Assembly: GCA_029960085.1 (NCBI GenBank)
Contig: JASCPG010000010.1
Location: 1-57,872 of the forward strand
Reading direction: 5' to 3'
Origin: Microbacteriaceae bacterium PS02067
Lineage (GTDB): Bacteria > Actinomycetota > Actinomycetes > Actinomycetales > Microbacteriaceae
Length of the DNA stretch: 57,872 nt
A program made the position numbers and the translations under genes. This document shows positions 23,848 through 33,454 of the stretch, piece by piece. Numbering within the stretch: the first letter of the stretch is position 1; each line of letters begins with the position of its first letter. The notes beneath the pieces are model-generated. The model worked only from the letters and a program-made list of their open reading frames with translations, searched no databases and had not been told where the DNA came from.

Positions 23848-26577
23848 GTGACTGTCAACGATCAGGATCCGTATTCGCAGGGCCCGCAGGACAGCGACCC
23901 CGAAGAGACCGGCGAGTGGGCAGAGTCCCTGCAACAGCTCGTCGAAGCGAAGGGGGCGGGCCGCGGTCGCGAGATCATGCTGAGCCTGCTGCACAAGTCG
24001 CACGAACTGCAGCTGAACGTGCCGCAGGTGCCCGTCACCGACTACATCAATACGATCGCGCCGGAGAACGAGCCCGAGTTCCCCGGTGACGAGGAGCTGG
24101 AGCGCCGCTACCGCCGCTGGATCCGCTGGAACGCCGCGATCACGGTCCACCGCGCACAGCGCCCCGGCATCGGCGTCGGCGGACACATCTCGACCTACGC
24201 GTCGTCGGCATCGCTCTACGAAGTCGGTTTCAACCACTTCTTCCGCGGCCTCGACGACCCGTCCGGCGGCGACCAGATCTTCATCCAGGGCCACGCCTCC
24301 CCCGGCATCTACGCGCGCTCCTTCCTCGAGGGGCGCCTGTCCGAGGACCAGCTCGACGGCTTCCGTCAGGAGAAGTCCAAGGCGCCGCTCGGCATCCCGT
24401 CGTACCCGCACCCCCGCCTCATGCCCGACTACTGGCAGTTCCCGACGGTGTCGATGGGCCTCGGCCCGATCAACGCCATCTACCAGGCGATGACGAACAA
24501 GTACCTCACCAACCGCGGGATCAAGGACCTGTCGAACTCGCGAGTGTGGGCGTTCCTCGGCGACGGAGAGATGGACGAGGTCGAATCGCGCGGTCAGCTG
24601 CAGGTCGCCGCGAACGAGGGACTCGACAACCTCACGTTCGTCGTGAACGCGAATCTCCAGCGCCTGGACGGACCGGTGCGCGGCAACGGCAAGATCATCC
24701 AGGAGCTCGAGGCCTTCTTCCGCGGTGCCGGCTGGAACGTCATCAAGGTCGTGTGGGGCCGCGGCTGGGACGAACTGCTGCGGCTGGATGCCGACGGCGC
24801 GCTCGTCCGCCTCATGAACACCACTCCGGACGGCGACTTCCAGACGTACCGCGCCGAGGACGGCAAGTTCATCCGTGACCACTTCTTCGGACGCGACGAG
24901 CGCACCGCAGCGATGGTCAAGGACTGGTCCGACGAAGACATCTGGGGCAAGCTCCGCCGCGGCGGTCTCGACTACCAGAAGCTGTTCGCCGCCTACAAGG
25001 CCGCTACGGAGCACAAGGGGCAGCCGACGGTCATCCTCGCGAAGACCATCAAGGGCTACGGGCTCGGTCACCACTTCGAGGGCCGCAACGCGACCCACCA
25101 GATGAAGAAGATGACGCTCGAGGACCTCAAGCACTTCCGCGACTCGATGCGCATCCCGATCAGCGACGCACAGCTCGAAGAGAACCCGTACCTCCCGCCG
25201 TACTACAACCCCGGCCTCGAGGACGAGACGATCCAGTACATGGTCGAGAAGCGTCGCTCCCTCGGCGGGTTCCTGCCCGAGCGCCGCACCCACCACGTTC
25301 CGATCACCCTTCCCGACGACAGCGCCTACGCGCTGCCGAAGAAGGGTTCGGGCACGCAGGAGATCGCGACGACGATGGCGTTCGTGCGACTGCTGAAGGA
25401 CCTCCTCCGTGCGAAGGACTTCGGCAACCGCATCGTCCCGGTCATCCCCGACGAGGCGCGCACGTTCGGCCTCGACGCGTTCTTCCCGACCGCGAAGATC
25501 TACAACCCGAACGGCCAGAACTACACCTCGGTCGACCGTGAGCTGCTCCTCGCCTACAAGGAGAGCCCGCAGGGTCAGATCATGCACGTCGGCATCAACG
25601 AAGCCGGCGCCATGGCCGCGTTCACCGGCACGGGCACCGCCTACTCGACGCACGGCGAGCCGCTCATCCCGGTGTACATCTTCTACTCGATGTTCGGCTT
25701 CCAGCGCACGGGCGACGCCCAGTGGGCCGCCGGCGACCAGATGGCCCGCGGGTTCATCATGGGCGCGACGGCGGGTCGGACGACGCTGACGGGCGAGGGT
25801 CTGCAGCACGCCGACGGACACTCGCACCTGCTGGCATCCACGAACCCCGCCACGGTGTCCTACGACCCCGCCTACGGGTACGAGATCGCCCACATCGTGC
25901 GTGCGGGCCTCGACCGCATGTACGGCGGCAACCACCCCGACCCCAACGTCATGTACTACATCACGCTCTACAACGAGCCGATCGTGCAGCCGGCAGAGCC
26001 GGAGAACGTGGATGCCGAGGGCATCGTCCGGGGCATCCACCGCATCTCGGAGGGCTCGGGCGACGGTCACCGCGTGCAGCTGCTCGGCTCTGGCGTCGGC
26101 GTGCCGTGGGTTCTCGAAGCGCAGCAGCTCCTGCGGGACGACTGGGGCATCGCGGCCGACGTCTGGTCGGTCACGAGCTGGACGGAGCTGCGCCGCGACG
26201 GTCTCGCCGTCGACGAGCACAACTTCCTCCACCCGCTGGAGGAGCCGCGGACGGCCTACCTCACGGAGAAGCTGCGCGACGCGCAGGGCCCGGTGGTCGC
26301 CGTGAGCGACTTCATGCGCGCCGTGCAGGACCAGATCCGCGAGTGGGTGCCGAACCGGTTCGTGAGCCTCGGCGCCGACGGGTTCGGCTTCTCCGACACG
26401 CGTGCCGCGGCGCGCCGCTACTTCAAGATCGACGGGCCGTCGATCGTGGTGCGCGCGCTCCAGGCTCTCGCCGACGACGGTACGGTCGACCGTTCGCTGT
26501 CCGCACAGGCGATCGAGAAGTACCGCCTGCACGACGTGACGGCCGGAACGACGGGCAACGCCGGCGGCGAGAGCTGA
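23848..26577 (+). CDS. aceE: pyruvate dehydrogenase E1 component, homodimeric
   Basis: 909 residues from GTG 23848 (GAAAGG upstream); the protein starts [20 protein letters not shown], typical of actinobacterial AceE. The thiamine diphosphate motif is [12 protein letters not shown] through [12 protein letters not shown]. Other landmarks are [36 protein letters not shown] and [13 protein letters not shown]1 decarboxylates pyruvate and passes the acetyl group to the lipoyl E2, giving acetyl-CoA. The next gene, a FasR-like regulator, begins eight bases after the stop and leads into the fatty acid synthase genes, so acetyl-CoA production and use are physically linked. Confidence 0.96.
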   Translation: MTVNDQDPYSQGPQDSDPEETGEWAESLQQLVEAKGAGRGREIMLSLLHKSHELQLNVPQVPVTDYINTIAPENEPEFPGDEELERRYRRWIRWNAAITVHRAQRPGIGVGGHISTYASSASLYEVGFNHFFRGLDDPSGGDQIFIQGHASPGIYARSFLEGRLSEDQLDGFRQEKSKAPLGIPSYPHPRLMPDYWQFPTVSMGLGPINAIYQAMTNKYLTNRGIKDLSNSRVWAFLGDGEMDEVESRGQLQVAANEGLDNLTFVVNANLQRLDGPVRGNGKIIQELEAFFRGAGWNVIKVVWGRGWDELLRLDADGALVRLMNTTPDGDFQTYRAEDGKFIRDHFFGRDERTAAMVKDWSDEDIWGKLRRGGLDYQKLFAAYKAATEHKGQPTVILAKTIKGYGLGHHFEGRNATHQMKKMTLEDLKHFRDSMRIPISDAQLEENPYLPPYYNPGLEDETIQYMVEKRRSLGGFLPERRTHHVPITLPDDSAYALPKKGSGTQEIATTMAFVRLLKDLLRAKDFGNRIVPVIPDEARTFGLDAFFPTAKIYNPNGQNYTSVDRELLLAYKESPQGQIMHVGINEAGAMAAFTGTGTAYSTHGEPLIPVYIFYSMFGFQRTGDAQWAAGDQMARGFIMGATAGRTTLTGEGLQHADGHSHLLASTNPATVSYDPAYGYEIAHIVRAGLDRMYGGNHPDPNVMYYITLYNEPIVQPAEPENVDAEGIVRGIHRISEGSGDGHRVQLLGSGVGVPWVLEAQQLLRDDWGIAADVWSVTSWTELRRDGLAVDEHNFLHPLEEPRTAYLTEKLRDAQGPVVAVSDFMRAVQDQIREWVPNRFVSLGADGFGFSDTRAAARRYFKIDGPSIVVRALQALADDGTVDRSLSAQAIEKYRLHDVTAGTTGNAGGES

Positions 26578-26585
26578 TCGGTTCG

Positions 26586-27800
26586 ATGCCCGCCGCGCCG
26601 ACGCCTCAGGAGAAGGCGGAGACCCTTGCCTGGCTGAGGCGGATCTCCGGCGACCTGGCGACGGCCACGATCAAGCGGCTCGAGGAGTCGCTGCCGTGGT
26701 ACGCCGACATGCCGCCAGCGCGCCGCTCGGCCGTGGGGCTGGTGGCACAGGCGGGCATCGCCTCGTTCATCCAGTGGTACGACGATCCGCAGTCGACGCC
26801 GTGGATCGCGGCCGACATCTTCGCCGCGGCTCCTCGTGAACTGCTGCGGAGCGTCAGCCTGACGCAGACGCTCCAGCTCATCCGGGTGACGGTCGCCGTG
26901 ACGGAGGAACGCGTCGCCGGGCGCGGCGAGGATTTGCGGGAGAGCATCCTGCTCTTCTCTCGCGAAGTCGCCTTCGCCTCGGCGGACGTGTACGCACGGG
27001 CCGCCGAGGCCCGAGGGCTGTGGGATGCCCGGCTCGAAGCACTCGTCGTCGACTCGATCCTCACGGGCGAGGCCGACGAAGAGCTCCCGAGCCGCATCGC
27101 CGCCCTCGGCTGGCACGGACACGGCCAGGTCGCGGTGCTCGTGGGCACGACTCCCCCGCAGTTCGACGTCGACCAGCTGCGGCGCCTCGCCCGCAAGCTC
27201 GGCGTCGACGTGCTCATCGGCGTGCAGGGTTCTCGGCTCGTCCTCGTGATCGGTCGGGCCGAACCGTCGGCGACCGATGACGGCACCGCACCGCTCCCCT
27301 TCCCCGAGATCGCCAAGCGGCTCGAACCGGGGTTCGGCGCGGGTCACCTCGTGCTCGGGCCCGCGGTACCCGCACTCGTCGACGCGGGGCAGAGCGCGCG
27401 TGCGGCCCTCGCGGGGTTCGCCGTCGCGAGCGCGTGGCGCGGTGCGCCGCGACCCGTGGAGGCCGACGACCTGCTGCCGGAGCGAGCTCTCGCCGGCGAC
27501 TCCGCGGCCAAGGCGACCCTCGTCGAGCGGATCTACCGCCCCCTGCAGGCCCACTCGTCCGACCTCGTGACAACGCTCTGGAGCTACCTCGACAACGGGC
27601 GCTCGCTCGAGGCGACGGCACGCGAGCTGTTCGTCCACCCGAACACCGTGCGCTATCGCCTGAAGCGCGTGTCGGATGTCATCGGCTGGGATGCCACGGG
27701 GCCGCGCGAGGCGCTCATCCTGCAGACGGCGCTCATCATCGGCTCCATCGGCACGGAGGTCACCCGCCGTCGTACGGCGGGCCTGCGGCGACCCTCATGA
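26586..27800 (+). CDS. fasR: PucR-type helix-turn-helix regulator, FasR-like
   Basis: 404 residues from ATG 26586. The N-terminal 160 residues are helical; the C-terminus has a PucR C-terminal HTH, with YLDNGRSLEATARELFVHPNTVRYRLKRVSDVIGW at about 345-380 (helix-turn-helix in AREL..NTVRYRLK). Streptomyces FasR, the same type, activates the adjacent fabD-fabH-acpP-fabF operon, and the gene order here is the same. It lies eight bases after aceE and 100 bases before fabD. Assignment rests on domain type plus position. Confidence 0.85.
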   Translation: MPAAPTPQEKAETLAWLRRISGDLATATIKRLEESLPWYADMPPARRSAVGLVAQAGIASFIQWYDDPQSTPWIAADIFAAAPRELLRSVSLTQTLQLIRVTVAVTEERVAGRGEDLRESILLFSREVAFASADVYARAAEARGLWDARLEALVVDSILTGEADEELPSRIAALGWHGHGQVAVLVGTTPPQFDVDQLRRLARKLGVDVLIGVQGSRLVLVIGRAEPSATDDGTAPLPFPEIAKRLEPGFGAGHLVLGPAVPALVDAGQSARAALAGFAVASAWRGAPRPVEADDLLPERALAGDSAAKATLVERIYRPLQAHSSDLVTTLWSYLDNGRSLEATARELFVHPNTVRYRLKRVSDVIGWDATGPREALILQTALIIGSIGTEVTRRRTAGLRRPS

Positions 27801-27900
27801 CCGTCGCGAGTACGGTGTCTATAGGGCGCGCACAAAGCATTCCGCGTTTCTTGTGACATCAGCACCAGCACCGTCGCCACGAACTTGGGAGGATAGGTCA

Positions 27901-28821
27901 GTGATCATCACCGTGTTCCCCGGTCAGGGTTCCCAAACGCCCGGTTTCCTCGCGCCTTGGCTCGAACTCGACGGCGTCCGCGAACGCCTCGAAGGCTTCG
28001 GCGAAGCCAGCGGCGTCGACCTCGTCGCCGCCGGAACGGAATGGGATGCCGACCGCATCCGCGACACGCAGATCGCGCAGCCGCTCATCGTCGCGGCGAG
28101 CCTCGTGTCCGCTGCCGCGCTGGCGGATGCCGCGGGCGCAGCGCCCGGCGGCGTCGCGGGCCACTCGGTCGGTGAGATCGCGGCCCTCGTGGCATCCGGC
28201 GTCCTCTCCGAAGGCGACGGCATGCGCCTCGTCGGCATTCGTGGCCGGGCGATGGCCGAGGCTGCGGCGGCCGAGCAGACCGGGATGAGCGCGATCCTCG
28301 GCGGCGACAGCGAGGCCGTCCTCGCTCGCCTCGCCGACCTCGACCTCACCCCCGCGAATCTCAACGGGGCCGGCCAGATCGTCGCCGCCGGCGCCCTCGC
28401 TGCACTTGCGGCTCTCGCCGAAGCACCCGTCGCGGGGACGCGGGTCATCCCCCTGCAGGTCGCCGGAGCGTTCCACACGCGGTACATGGCTCCCGCCGTC
28501 GACACGCTCCGCACCGCGGCTGCGGCGGTGCCGGTGTCGGACCCCGCCGTCACACTCTGGACCAACAGCGACGGCTCGGTCGTCGGCAGCGGACGCCGTG
28601 CGGTCGACCTGCTCGTCGAGCAGGTGGCCTCGCCCGTGCGATGGGATCTCTGCATGGAGTCCTTCGCGGCGCACGGCGTGACCGGCATCATCGAACTCGC
28701 GCCCGCCGGTACCCTCGTGGGCCTCGCGAAGCGCGCACTGCGTGGCGTTCCGACCGTGGCGGTCAAGACGCCCGACGACCTCGCGGCTGCGGCCGCCCTG
28801 CTGACAGGAGACGGCGAGTGA
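27901..28821 (+). CDS. fabD: malonyl-CoA:ACP transacylase
   Basis: 306 residues from GTG 27901, with GGGAGGA nine bases upstream. The N-terminus has ITVFPGQGSQTPG, the active Ser is in GHSVGEIAAL, and the His is in VAGAFHTRYM. The enzyme loads malonyl groups from CoA onto acyl carrier protein. The 100-base gap after fasR holds a TATAGG hexamer at 27820-27825, a candidate -10. The gene overlaps fabH by four bases (GTGA). Confidence 0.95.
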   Translation: MIITVFPGQGSQTPGFLAPWLELDGVRERLEGFGEASGVDLVAAGTEWDADRIRDTQIAQPLIVAASLVSAAALADAAGAAPGGVAGHSVGEIAALVASGVLSEGDGMRLVGIRGRAMAEAAAAEQTGMSAILGGDSEAVLARLADLDLTPANLNGAGQIVAAGALAALAALAEAPVAGTRVIPLQVAGAFHTRYMAPAVDTLRTAAAAVPVSDPAVTLWTNSDGSVVGSGRRAVDLLVEQVASPVRWDLCMESFAAHGVTGIIELAPAGTLVGLAKRALRGVPTVAVKTPDDLAAAAALLTGDGE

Positions 28822-29819
28822 CGATCGCGATCACCCAGGCCACCGGACCGGAGCACACGCGCATCTACGCCTACGGCGCGGCACGCGGCGAGAACGCGGT
28901 GCCGAACGACGACCTCGTGGGCCCCATCGACTCGAGCGACGAGTGGATCCGCCAGCGCACCGGAATCGTGACGCGTACCCGTGCCGATGCGGACACGAAC
29001 GCGATCGACCTCGCGTCGGCTGCCGCCGCCGAGGCGATCGAGCGCTCCGGCATCGCTCCCGAGCTCATCGACGCCGTCATCGTCGCGACGATCTCGAACC
29101 CGAAGCAGACGCCCTCGGTCTCGGCGATCGTGGCGGATCGCGTGGGAGCGAACCCCGCCGCCGCGTACGACGTGAACGCCGCATGCGCGGGCTTCGCGTA
29201 CGGGATCGCCCAGGCCGACGCCCTGATCCGTGCGGGAGCGGCGCACTACGCCGTCGTCGTCGGCGCGGAGAAGCTCAGCGACGTCGTCGACCCGACCGAT
29301 CGCTCCATCTCGTTCCTCCTCGGCGACGGGGCCGGTGCTGCGGTCGTCGGACCGAGCGAGTACGCCGGCATCGGACCGACCGTGTGGGGCTCCGACGGCT
29401 CGAAGGCGGATGCCGTCGGCATGAACCACACGCTCGTCGAGTTCCGCGACGGGCTCGCGCCGTGGCCGACGCTCCGTCAGGAGGGCCCCACGGTGTTCCG
29501 CTGGGCCGTGTGGGAGATGGTGAAGGTCGCCCGCCAGGCCCTCGAGGCCGCCGGCATCGAGGCATCCGACCTCGCCGCCTTCGTGCCCCACCAGGCGAAC
29601 ATGCGCATCATCGACGAGTTCGCCAAGCAGCTGAAGCTGCCCGACACCGTCGTCATCGGACGCGACATCGAGACGACAGGGAACACGTCCGCCGCCTCGA
29701 TCCCGCTCGCGACCCACCGCCTCCTCGAGGAGCACCCCGAGCTCAGCGGCGGGCTCGCCCTCCAGATCGGCTTCGGCGCGGGTCTCGTCTTCGGCGCGCA
29801 GGTCGTCGTCCTCCCCTGA
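28818..29819 (+). CDS. fabH: 3-oxoacyl-ACP synthase III (KAS III)
   Basis: 333 residues from GTG 28818, overlapping fabD. The catalytic triad is visible: Cys in NAACAGFAYG, His in PHQANMRII, Asn in GNTSAASIPLA. DPTDRSISFLLGDGAGA is also typical. FabH starts fatty acid synthesis by condensing an acyl-CoA primer (branched primers in many actinobacteria) with malonyl-ACP. About 98 bases without a visible promoter separate it from acpP. Confidence 0.95.
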   Translation: MTIAITQATGPEHTRIYAYGAARGENAVPNDDLVGPIDSSDEWIRQRTGIVTRTRADADTNAIDLASAAAAEAIERSGIAPELIDAVIVATISNPKQTPSVSAIVADRVGANPAAAYDVNAACAGFAYGIAQADALIRAGAAHYAVVVGAEKLSDVVDPTDRSISFLLGDGAGAAVVGPSEYAGIGPTVWGSDGSKADAVGMNHTLVEFRDGLAPWPTLRQEGPTVFRWAVWEMVKVARQALEAAGIEASDLAAFVPHQANMRIIDEFAKQLKLPDTVVIGRDIETTGNTSAASIPLATHRLLEEHPELSGGLALQIGFGAGLVFGAQVVVLP

Positions 29820-29917
29820 GTCGTCCCGCGTCAGCGGGGGCACCCTCATAAACTGAACCAGACCCGGGCAGGTCGCAGACCGCCCGCGAACAACCCCGAG
29901 AAAACAAGGAGAATCCC

Positions 29918-30166
29918 ATGGCATTCAGCAACGACGAGGTCCTCGCCGGGCTCGCCGAACTCATCACCGACGAGACGGGCATCTCGGCCGACGAGGTCGC
30001 GCTCGAGAAGTCGTTCACCGACGACCTCGACATCGACTCGATCTCGATGATGACGATCGTCGTCAACGCCGAGGAGAAGTTCGGCGTCACGATCCCCGAC
30101 GAAGAGGTCAAGAACCTCAAGACGGTCGGCGACGCCGTCACCTTCATCACGTCCAACCAGGCCTGA
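29918..30166 (+). CDS. acpP: acyl carrier protein
   Basis: 82 residues, acidic. The phosphopantetheine attachment Ser is Ser41 in DLDIDSISMM (Ile replaces the common Leu after Ser). AAGGAGA lies just upstream of the ATG. The product carries growing acyl chains between the Fab enzymes. A perfect hairpin directly after the gene may limit read-through to fabF. Confidence 0.95.
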   Translation: MAFSNDEVLAGLAELITDETGISADEVALEKSFTDDLDIDSISMMTIVVNAEEKFGVTIPDEEVKNLKTVGDAVTFITSNQA

Positions 30167-30176
30167 CATCTGCTGA

Positions 30177-30202
30177 CCGGTGGGGGTTCGCGCCCCCACC
30201 GG
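30177..30202 (+). terminator. hairpin between acpP and fabF, possible partial terminator
   Basis: CCGGTGGGGG (30177-30186) and CCCCCACCGG (30193-30202) form a perfect 10-bp stem with loop TTCGCG and no T-run. It starts ten bases after the acpP stop. It could reduce transcription of fabF relative to acpP or stabilise the acpP message. Confidence 0.5.
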
Positions 30203-30219
30203 AGCACGCGAGGACACAC

Positions 30220-31458
30220 ATGAGCAACTCCCGAATCGTCGTCACCGGCATCGGCGCCTCGTCGCCCATCGGCGGCACCGCGCCCGAGAGCTGGGATGCC
30301 CTGCTGGCGGGCGCCTCCGGCACCCGCACGCTCGAGTACGACTGGGTCGAGCAGTACAACCTGCCGGTCACGTTCGCCGCGCAAGCGGCGGTGCGCCCCG
30401 ACACGGTGCTCGAGCGCCCGGTTGCGAAGCGGCTCGACCCGTCGTCGCAGTTCGCGCTTGTGGCCGCGCTCGAGGCCTGGGCCGATGCGGGAAGCCCCGA
30501 CGTCGACCCCGAACGTCTCGGCGTCGACTTCGCCACCGGTATCGGCGGCCTCTGGACGCTGCTGGATGCCTGGGACACCCTGCGGGAGAAGGGGCCCCGA
30601 CGGGTCCTCCCGATGACGGTCCCCATGCTCATGCCGAACGCCGCGGCGGGCAACCTGTCGCTGCACTTCGGCGCCCGGGCCTACGCACGCACCGTCGCCA
30701 GCGCGTGCGCGTCGAGCACGGAGTCGATCGTCAACGCGATCGAGCACCTGCGCGACGGCCTCGCGGATGTCGTGATCGCCGGCGGCACCGAATCGGTGAT
30801 CCACCCGGTCACGCTGGCCTCCTTCTCCTCCATGCAGGCGCTGTCGCGCCGCAACGACTCCCCCGAGACGGCGTCGCGCCCCGGCGCGATCGACCGTGAC
30901 GGGTTCGTCATGGGTGAGGGTGCGGGTGTCCTCATCCTCGAGACCGAGGAGCACGCGAAAGCGCGCGGCGCGAAGATCTATGCGGCGGTCGTCGGCGGCG
31001 GCGTCACGGCGGACTCGTACCACATCACGGCGAACGACCCGGAGGGGACGGGCGCGGCCCGTGCCGTCCGGGCGGCCCTCGACATGGCCGGCGCCTCGCC
31101 CGAGGACGTCACGCACATCAACGCCCACCTGACCTCCACGCCCGTCGGCGACCCGAACGAGTACACGGCGCTGCACAGCGTGTTCGGCGATCGGGTGAGG
31201 GAGATCCCGGTGTCGGGCACCAAGGCATCCACGGGACATCTCCTCGGTGGCACGGGTGCGCTCGAAGCGATCTTCACGGTGCTGGCCCTTCGCGATCGCG
31301 TCGCTCCCCCGACCATCAACATGACCGAGCCCGACCCGGCGGTGCCGTTCCGACTGTCGGTCGAGCCGCAGGACCTCGGCTCCGGCGACCAGTTGGCAAT
31401 CAGCAACTCGTTCGGATTCGGCGGACACAACGCCGTCGCCGCGTTCGCGTCGGTCTGA
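30220..31458 (+). CDS. fabF: 3-oxoacyl-ACP synthase II (KAS II)
   Basis: 412 residues from ATG 30220 (GAGGAC upstream). The catalytic Cys is in SACASSTESIVNAI, the first His in HINAHLTSTPVGD (Leu where most KAS II have Gly) and the second in GTKASTGHLLGGTGALEA. FabF elongates acyl chains with malonyl-ACP. It ends the fab cluster and is followed by a strong terminator. The rest of the cycle (fabG, fabI, dehydratase) is not in this window. Confidence 0.95.
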   Translation: MSNSRIVVTGIGASSPIGGTAPESWDALLAGASGTRTLEYDWVEQYNLPVTFAAQAAVRPDTVLERPVAKRLDPSSQFALVAALEAWADAGSPDVDPERLGVDFATGIGGLWTLLDAWDTLREKGPRRVLPMTVPMLMPNAAAGNLSLHFGARAYARTVASACASSTESIVNAIEHLRDGLADVVIAGGTESVIHPVTLASFSSMQALSRRNDSPETASRPGAIDRDGFVMGEGAGVLILETEEHAKARGAKIYAAVVGGGVTADSYHITANDPEGTGAARAVRAALDMAGASPEDVTHINAHLTSTPVGDPNEYTALHSVFGDRVREIPVSGTKASTGHLLGGTGALEAIFTVLALRDRVAPPTINMTEPDPAVPFRLSVEPQDLGSGDQLAISNSFGFGGHNAVAAFASV

Positions 31459-31467
31459 CCCGCTCCT

Positions 31468-31514
31468 CACGCAAGACGCCCCCGGTCCGGAAGGACTCGG
31501 GGGCGTCTTGCGTG
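31468..31514 (+). terminator. terminator of the fatty acid synthase operon
   Basis: A perfect stem of about 17 bp (CACGCAAGACGCCCCCG, 31468-31484, with its complement at 31498-31514) and a 13-base loop lies ten bases after fabF. It may also serve the convergent DUF3145 gene. Confidence 0.8.
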
Positions 31515-31599
31515 TCAGACGGGGATGGGCGGTCTCGGTCTCCGGGAAGCCGTCCGAAGCCGGTACTGGCGCCTCGACCCGTCTGAGGTCTCCAGGTGG

Positions 31600-32103
31600 T
31601 CAGCCCACCTTGTGCAGCCACACGACGGGTGCGTCGTCGCTCGCGTGCCGGAAGGGCTCGAGCTCCTCGTCCCATGCGGCGCCGAGTGCGACCTGCAGTT
31701 CGCGCTGCAGTTCGAACACGTCGCCGGCCGCGATGTCCATCGCGTAGCGGATGCGGTCCTCACCGATCACGACGTTTCCGGCGGTGTCGGTCTGGGCGAA
31801 GTGGATGCCGAGGCCCGGCGTGTGCATCCAGCGGCCGCCGTCGCTGCGCGGAGTGGGATCTTCGCTCACTTCGAACCGCAGGTGCTCCCACCCGCGGATC
31901 GCGGTGGCGAGTGCCGCGCCGGTTCCGGCGGGACCCTCCCAGTAGAACTCGGCGCGGCGGCTACCGTCGAGTACCGGCTGGTCCGTCCATTCGAAGTTGA
32001 CGGCGCGCCCGAGGGCGCGCCCGACCGCCCACTCGAGGTGGGGGCACAACGCTCGTGGCGCGGAGTGGATGTAGATGACTCCGCGCGCCTGTGATGTCGC
32101 CAT
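31600..32103 (-). CDS. DUF3145 domain-containing protein
   Basis: 167 residues from ATG 32103 with CGGAG upstream. The whole length matches the actinobacterial DUF3145 family: ARGVIYIHSAPRALCPHLEW at the N-terminus, FYWEGPAGTGAALA, GWEHLRFEVSEDP and ELEPFRHASDDAPVVWLHKV at the end. No function is known. Its promoter is well formed and contains a palindrome (see 32184-32223). Confidence 0.9.
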   Translation of the reverse strand: MATSQARGVIYIHSAPRALCPHLEWAVGRALGRAVNFEWTDQPVLDGSRRAEFYWEGPAGTGAALATAIRGWEHLRFEVSEDPTPRSDGGRWMHTPGLGIHFAQTDTAGNVVIGEDRIRYAMDIAAGDVFELQRELQVALGAAWDEELEPFRHASDDAPVVWLHKVG

Positions 32104-32183
32104 CGGCTTCTCCGTTTCTTCAGGTGCGTCTTCCCCTACGACCTGAACGGATCATCCGTGACGTGCTGTGCAGTTGTGAGGCC

Positions 32184-32213
32184 ATTATGACCGATCCGCG
32201 CGGGAAATCACAA
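32184..32213 (-). promoter_or_regulatory. sigma-70-type promoter of the DUF3145 gene
   Basis: On the minus strand TTGTGA (complement of 32208-32213) and CATAAT (complement of 32184-32189) are separated by 18 bases. They match consensus at four and five of six positions. The leader to the ATG is about 75 bases. Confidence 0.55.
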
Positions 32214-32223
32214 GCGTGTGATT
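32206..32223. promoter_or_regulatory. palindromic operator candidate over the DUF3145 -35
   Basis: AATCACA-AGCG-TGTGATT is a perfect 7-bp inverted repeat with a 4-base centre. It covers the -35 hexamer, a typical repressor position. The cognate regulator is unknown. Confidence 0.45.
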
Positions 32224-32234
32224 CCCGGGCGACG

Positions 32235-32309
32235 TAGGGCGGGTGGGACTTGAACCCACGAATCGTCGGGTTATGAGCCCGCTGCCTTAACCAGCTTGGC
32301 CACCGCCCC
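32235..32309 (-). tRNA. tRNA with CAU anticodon (elongator Met, or Ile2)
   Basis: On the minus strand the cloverleaf runs GGGGCGG-T-G, D-arm with GCTGGTTAAGGC, anticodon loop CTCATAA and T-arm GTGGG/CCCAC with TTCAAGT, closing with CCGCCCT plus discriminator A. The anticodon is CAT. Acceptor pairing rules out the initiator, which has a mismatched first pair. Met versus lysidine-modified Ile cannot be decided by eye. Confidence 0.88.
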
Positions 32310-32335
32310 GCACCGGATGTCCCGGCAGGGAGAGT

Positions 32336-33412
32336 TTAGCGGGGGCCGCGCGGATCCCGATCGCGCACCGGCGGGTCGGGCCAGACCTTCGCGACGGCAT
32401 CGGTGAACTTCTCGTCGCGGGTGCGCGGCTCACCGTCGTGCCCGGAACTCCCCCGCACGATCGGCAGTTCGCGACTGTCGCTGACCACTTGCGGGTGGAA
32501 GCGCGCGAGCATGAACACGCCGGTCACCGCGAGTGCGCCCGCGGCTGCGAACCCGGCGTACGCTCCCCACGGTGCATGCTCGGCCTCACGCAGCACGATG
32601 AGTCCGATGAGGACGGCGACGATCGGGTCGATCACGGTGAGTCCGGCGATGACGAGGTCGGGCGGCCCGGAGGCGTACGCCGTCTGCACGAAGTAGGCGC
32701 CGATGCCGGTACCCGCGATGAGCGCGACGATGCAGATGATCGTCAGCCAGTCGAAATCGCCCGAACGGATGCGGCTGAGCACGACCTTCGCGAGGGTGGC
32801 CACGAAGCCGTACATGATGCCTGCGGCGACGATGTAGAAGAGAGGCCCGACCTTGCTGCGCTGCCGCAGCCAGAGCGCTGTGAGGCCCGCCGCGATGACC
32901 AGCAGGATGAGCAGGATCGTGACGATCTGTCCGTCGCTGATCGGCGTCTCGGTCGCGTAGACCGCCGCGATCGTCACGAAGATGAAGATGCCCGCGATGC
33001 AGAGGGTGATCGCGGTGAGCGATCGGCCCGTGGGCTTGTGGCCGCTGATGCGGGCGTTCAGCAGTGTCGTCAGCACGAGCGACACGGCGCCGAGCGGCTG
33101 GACCAGGATGAGCGGGGCGAACGAGAGCGCCGCCAGCTGGCAGACGATGGCGAGGCCGAGCATCGTGGTGCCGGCGACCCAGGAGGGGCGCCGGAGCAGG
33201 TTCCACATCTGCCCGCCCGTGAGGCCGGCCGCCCCGTCGGTCTGGGTGAGGCGCTCGACCTTCTGCACGCCCCGGTGCTGATACTGCGCACCGAACGACA
33301 TGAACACCGCACCCAGGAGGGCGAGCGGGATGCCGATGAGGATGCCAGGGTCCTTGAACACACCGACGAGCTGGTCGGTCACATCTCCGAGGTCCGGGGC
33401 GAGGGCGTACAC
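32336..33412 (-). CDS. DMT-superfamily transporter (EamA/NIPA-like)
   Basis: 358 residues from GTG 33412. Nine or ten hydrophobic segments are visible, among them IGIPLALLGAVFMSFGAQYQ, QPLGAVSLVLTTLLNA, LCIAGIFIFVTIAAVYA and DLVIAGLTVIDPIVAVLIGLIVL; the last two resemble EamA repeats. The C-terminal 60 residues are hydrophilic. Transport substrate is unknown. A TAGTGT hexamer six bases before the GTG suggests leaderless transcription, divergent from def. Confidence 0.82.
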   Translation of the reverse strand: MYALAPDLGDVTDQLVGVFKDPGILIGIPLALLGAVFMSFGAQYQHRGVQKVERLTQTDGAAGLTGGQMWNLLRRPSWVAGTTMLGLAIVCQLAALSFAPLILVQPLGAVSLVLTTLLNARISGHKPTGRSLTAITLCIAGIFIFVTIAAVYATETPISDGQIVTILLILLVIAAGLTALWLRQRSKVGPLFYIVAAGIMYGFVATLAKVVLSRIRSGDFDWLTIICIVALIAGTGIGAYFVQTAYASGPPDLVIAGLTVIDPIVAVLIGLIVLREAEHAPWGAYAGFAAAGALAVTGVFMLARFHPQVVSDSRELPIVRGSSGHDGEPRTRDEKFTDAVAKVWPDPPVRDRDPRGPR

Positions 33413-33418
33413 CCTTCG

Positions 33419-33424
33419 ACACTA
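33419..33424 (-). promoter_or_regulatory. -10 element of the DMT transporter, leaderless spacing
   Basis: TAGTGT on the minus strand is followed by exactly six bases and the GTG at 33412. No ribosome binding site is present. Confidence 0.45.
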
Positions 33425-33442
33425 ACCGGCTCGGGTGCTCGG

Positions 33443-33448
33443 TAGGCT
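33443..33448 (+). promoter_or_regulatory. -10 element of def, leaderless spacing
   Basis: TAGGCT is followed by six bases and the GTG start at 33455, the same arrangement as ppgK. Confidence 0.55.
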
Positions 33449-33454
33449 CAGGAC

